Below, piece by piece: positions 6,319 to 7,786 of a stretch of DNA of 7,786 bases; the first letter of the stretch is position 1, and each line of letters opens with the position of its first letter. The notes under the pieces are model-generated. The model saw only the letters and a list, made by a program, of their open reading frames with translations, had not been told where the DNA came from and made no database searches. Source of the stretch: Bacillota bacterium (lineage in GTDB: Bacteria > Bacillota > Clostridia > Oscillospirales > Ruminococcaceae); the NCBI GenBank assembly GCA_023456995.1, contig JAEWNU010000054.1:1-7786 (forward strand), in the 5' to 3' direction. A program made the position numbers and the translations under genes.

Positions 6319-7463
6319 GCGCCTCCCCCTTTCTCACCGGACACCGCGTACTGCGCCTGCTTACGCAGAGCTGCGAGCGCCATAAGATTATCAAAGGAAT
6401 AGGCCTGCAATGTGCTGGCGTCCGCAAAAGCACCATAGAACACGCTTTGCTTGTCGGCTACCTGAAAGGTGTGCAATTTCTCCATCGCCGCCGCAATCAA
6501 CGCCCGGTCGCCCTCGGCGTCACCCAGCAAAGCACATAGTGCGTAAATAGCCGTGGATTCAACCGTGCTAACCGGTTGGCCTTGTGGCGTATATGCCCCA
6601 TAAATTGCACCCTTAGATAGCGCCTCTTTTACCCAGCGTACAGTAGCTTCCGGGCATTCGCCCACCTGAGACAGATGCAGCGCGGTCAGCAGCGCTTCGA
6701 CCATGTTGATCTGTTGGGCTTCATAGGTTGCCGAATCGGCATTATATCTGGTTTTAAAAAATGGAAAACTATCCCCTAAATAACCGTTTATTAAAATTTT
6801 TTGCATTTTTTTCTCAACCGAAAACCAACGTTTGTCGAGCGAACCTAGTAAACGCATGGTTTCAAGGTCAGAAAAGCACAACGTGCTAACACGCCCTGCA
6901 AAAGAAAGCGTTTCGTCATAGCAGTCAAGTAGAATGTCATTTTGAACATTGGTCTCATAAAGCCGCTTTGCCCAAACTTTGCAAAGCGTACGGTAATCGG
7001 GCTGTGAAAACGCCTGCGCCCCTTCCAGCAGCCCCCGAAGAATGCGAAGATCATCTATTGCGGCGTTGGTAGTAAAGCGTGAACCATCCTCCCGTACCCT
7101 GTAGGACAACAATACACCGGTGTCAACCGCCTGAGAAATAAAATCCAGTGTTTGAGAAAACGCTTTATCATCCGCGATAGCGGCGTAATAGCGAAGCATT
7201 AGTCCCTGTGATTCACTAAGCACCTCATGTCCTTGAGCCAAATCCCCCTGTGCAGAGCCACTAAGATAATTGGTAAACACCCCGCCCTGTGCAGTAAGTT
7301 GGTTCTGCACAAAATCAAGGCAGGCCTGTTCCGCAGTGCCAGCCGGGGGGGGTTGTGTAAAAGCGTCCTCTTTCAAGGCATCGCCAGCTTTTGAGGTACA
7401 GCCACACAGCAACAGAAAAGCCACCATTACCAAGCAAAAGATGCGAAGAAATATCACGCGCAT
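6315..7463 (-). CDS. GH8-like glycoside hydrolase lipoprotein (YdaJ/PssZ-like)
   Basis: This 382-residue protein begins with a lipoprotein signal peptide: MRVIFLRIF, a hydrophobic core and the lipobox LCGC, with C22 as the lipidated residue, so it is tethered outside the membrane. A linker with QPPPAG (38-42) leads to an all-helical (alpha/alpha)6-type domain. VLSESQGLML (81-90) matches the GH8 signature around the catalytic acid, here E84. TTNAAIDDLRILRGLLEG (131-148) matches the second conserved GH8 segment, with D138. The base is less clear; D243, in RYNADSATYEAQQINMVEALLTAL, is a candidate from position. GH8 enzymes of synthase operons (BcsZ, PssZ) trim or degrade the exopolysaccharide they are encoded with. 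The ATG at 7463 overlaps the preceding gene by 10 nt and has a perfect AAAGGAGG 7 nt upstream. A run of eight C on the coding strand lies in the linker. The substrate is unknown, and a non-catalytic role cannot be excluded. Confidence 0.87.
   Translation of the reverse strand: MRVIFLRIFCLVMVAFLLLCGCTSKAGDALKEDAFTQPPPAGTAEQACLDFVQNQLTAQGGVFTNYLSGSAQGDLAQGHEVLSESQGLMLRYYAAIADDKAFSQTLDFISQAVDTGVLLSYRVREDGSRFTTNAAIDDLRILRGLLEGAQAFSQPDYRTLCKVWAKRLYETNVQNDILLDCYDETLSFAGRVSTLCFSDLETMRLLGSLDKRWFSVEKKMQKILINGYLGDSFPFFKTRYNADSATYEAQQINMVEALLTALHLSQVGECPEATVRWVKEALSKGAIYGAYTPQGQPVSTVESTAIYALCALLGDAEGDRALIAAAMEKLHTFQVADKQSVFYGAFADASTLQAYSFDNLMALAALRKQAQYAVSGEKGGGA
6322..6332 (-). promoter_or_regulatory. 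Ribosome binding site fixing the TTG start of the DUF2334 gene
   Basis: AAAGGGGGAGG on the minus strand ends 3 nt before the TTG at 6318, with its GGGGG core 6 nt away. It lies within the last codons of the lipoprotein gene. Together with the TTGA overlap it suggests translational coupling. Confidence 0.65.
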
Positions 7464-7786
7464 ACTGTCGCCTCCTTTGTACCTTCCGGATGCTTCTTGC
7501 GGTAGACATTAGTTCGCCAGGACATAAAAACAGTAGATAGAATGATAAAGTTTACATAATCAAACGCAACATTATATAAGAAGATATGTTTTGAAAGATC
7601 GGCATCCCCCGCTCCAACGATTGAAACACCAACCTGGGAAAAACCTGAAAGCATTACACAAAGCAATACCAACGTTCGCCATCTATCTTTTAAGCTGAGG
7701 CTAAGCATTGAGACAAGCCAAATCAGAACAAATCCGACCGTTTTAGGTATGACAATATTTTTTAAATTACTGTGCAACGTAAAAAA
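7454..7786 (-). CDS. C-terminal part of a multi-pass membrane protein (5' end beyond the right edge)
   Basis: The frame is open from the window edge (first whole codons FFTLHSNLK) through 110 residues to a TGA at 7454. A TTG at 7777 could in principle start it, but no ribosome binding site precedes it (the upstream bases are TTTTTTACG), and translation starting there would begin almost at a membrane helix, so a longer protein cut by the edge is much more likely. Three membrane helices are predicted, at about residues 14-31, 38-58 and 68-89 of the visible part, followed by a basic hydrophilic tail. Between the second and third lies GAGDADLSKHIFLYN, which recalls, from memory, a segment in large Firmicutes membrane glycosyltransferase-like proteins. 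That resemblance is unverified. It overlaps the lipoprotein gene by 10 nt, so it is in the same operon and may contribute to polymer synthesis, decoration or export. No firm function is assigned. Confidence 0.75.
   Translation of the reverse strand, partial: FFTLHSNLKNIVIPKTVGFVLIWLVSMLSLSLKDRWRTLVLLCVMLSGFSQVGVSIVGAGDADLSKHIFLYNVAFDYVNFIILSTVFMSWRTNVYRKKHPEGTKEATVCA
7471..7478 (-). promoter_or_regulatory. Consensus ribosome binding site of the GH8-like lipoprotein gene
   Basis: AAAGGAGG on the minus strand, a perfect Shine-Dalgarno match, ends 7 nt before the ATG at 7463. It lies within the last codons of the upstream membrane-protein gene and is the strongest ribosome binding site in the window. 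Confidence 0.85.

Noticed and set aside
7769..7786. TTG at 7777 as the true start of the membrane protein
   Set aside because: No Shine-Dalgarno precedes it, the frame continues open to the edge, and the tight operon packing suggests the real start is further upstream.

Overview
The window suggests a Gram-positive, monoderm bacterium, most likely a member of the Firmicutes/Clostridia. Shine-Dalgarno sequences are strong and purine-rich (AAAGGAGG, GGAGGG, GGGGG). TTG and GTG starts are used, the one clear promoter is a textbook sigma-A type, and there is a lipoprotein lipobox. The gene set is one known from Firmicutes, the B. subtilis yda and Listeria pss exopolysaccharide loci. No outer-membrane export component such as BcsC is present.

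Everything real is on the minus strand. Reading in the direction of transcription (right to left), six tightly packed genes form one operon: (1) the C-terminal end of a multi-pass membrane protein cut by the right edge (7454-7786); (2) a GH8-like lipoprotein (6315-7463); (3) a DUF2334 polysaccharide-deacetylase-like protein with a signal peptide and a C-terminal anchor (5014-6318); (4) a processive family 2 glycosyltransferase (3750-5000); (5) a BcsB-like extracytoplasmic subunit (1574-3736); (6) a four-helix membrane protein with a degenerate GGDEF domain (726-1577). Junctions are overlaps of 4 to 10 nt or gaps of 13 nt. A rho-independent terminator follows the last gene (669-700). The operon promoter lies outside the window.

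Taken together this is a c-di-GMP-controlled synthase-dependent exopolysaccharide machine. The glycosyltransferase polymerises a sugar at the cytoplasmic face and exports it. The BcsB-like protein guides it outside the membrane, the DUF2334 protein and the GH8-like lipoprotein would act on the polymer there, and the degenerate GGDEF protein would be the c-di-GMP receptor. The glycosyltransferase has all of its catalytic motifs but no PilZ domain. The GGDEF protein has lost its active site (DSNPF in place of GGDEF) but keeps an RxxD inhibitory-site motif at the correct spacing. The sugar made cannot be read from the sequence, and calling it cellulose would be unjustified.

Past the terminator, still on the minus strand, is an unrelated transcription unit: a TetR-family regulator (1-560, running off the left edge). 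It has its own promoter and a striking 45-bp dyad over the -10 and start-site region that is probably its autoregulatory operator. The only noncoding gap is 561-725, and it is accounted for by the terminator, promoter, operator and ribosome binding site. No tRNA, rRNA, CRISPR array, insertion sequence or phage feature was seen.
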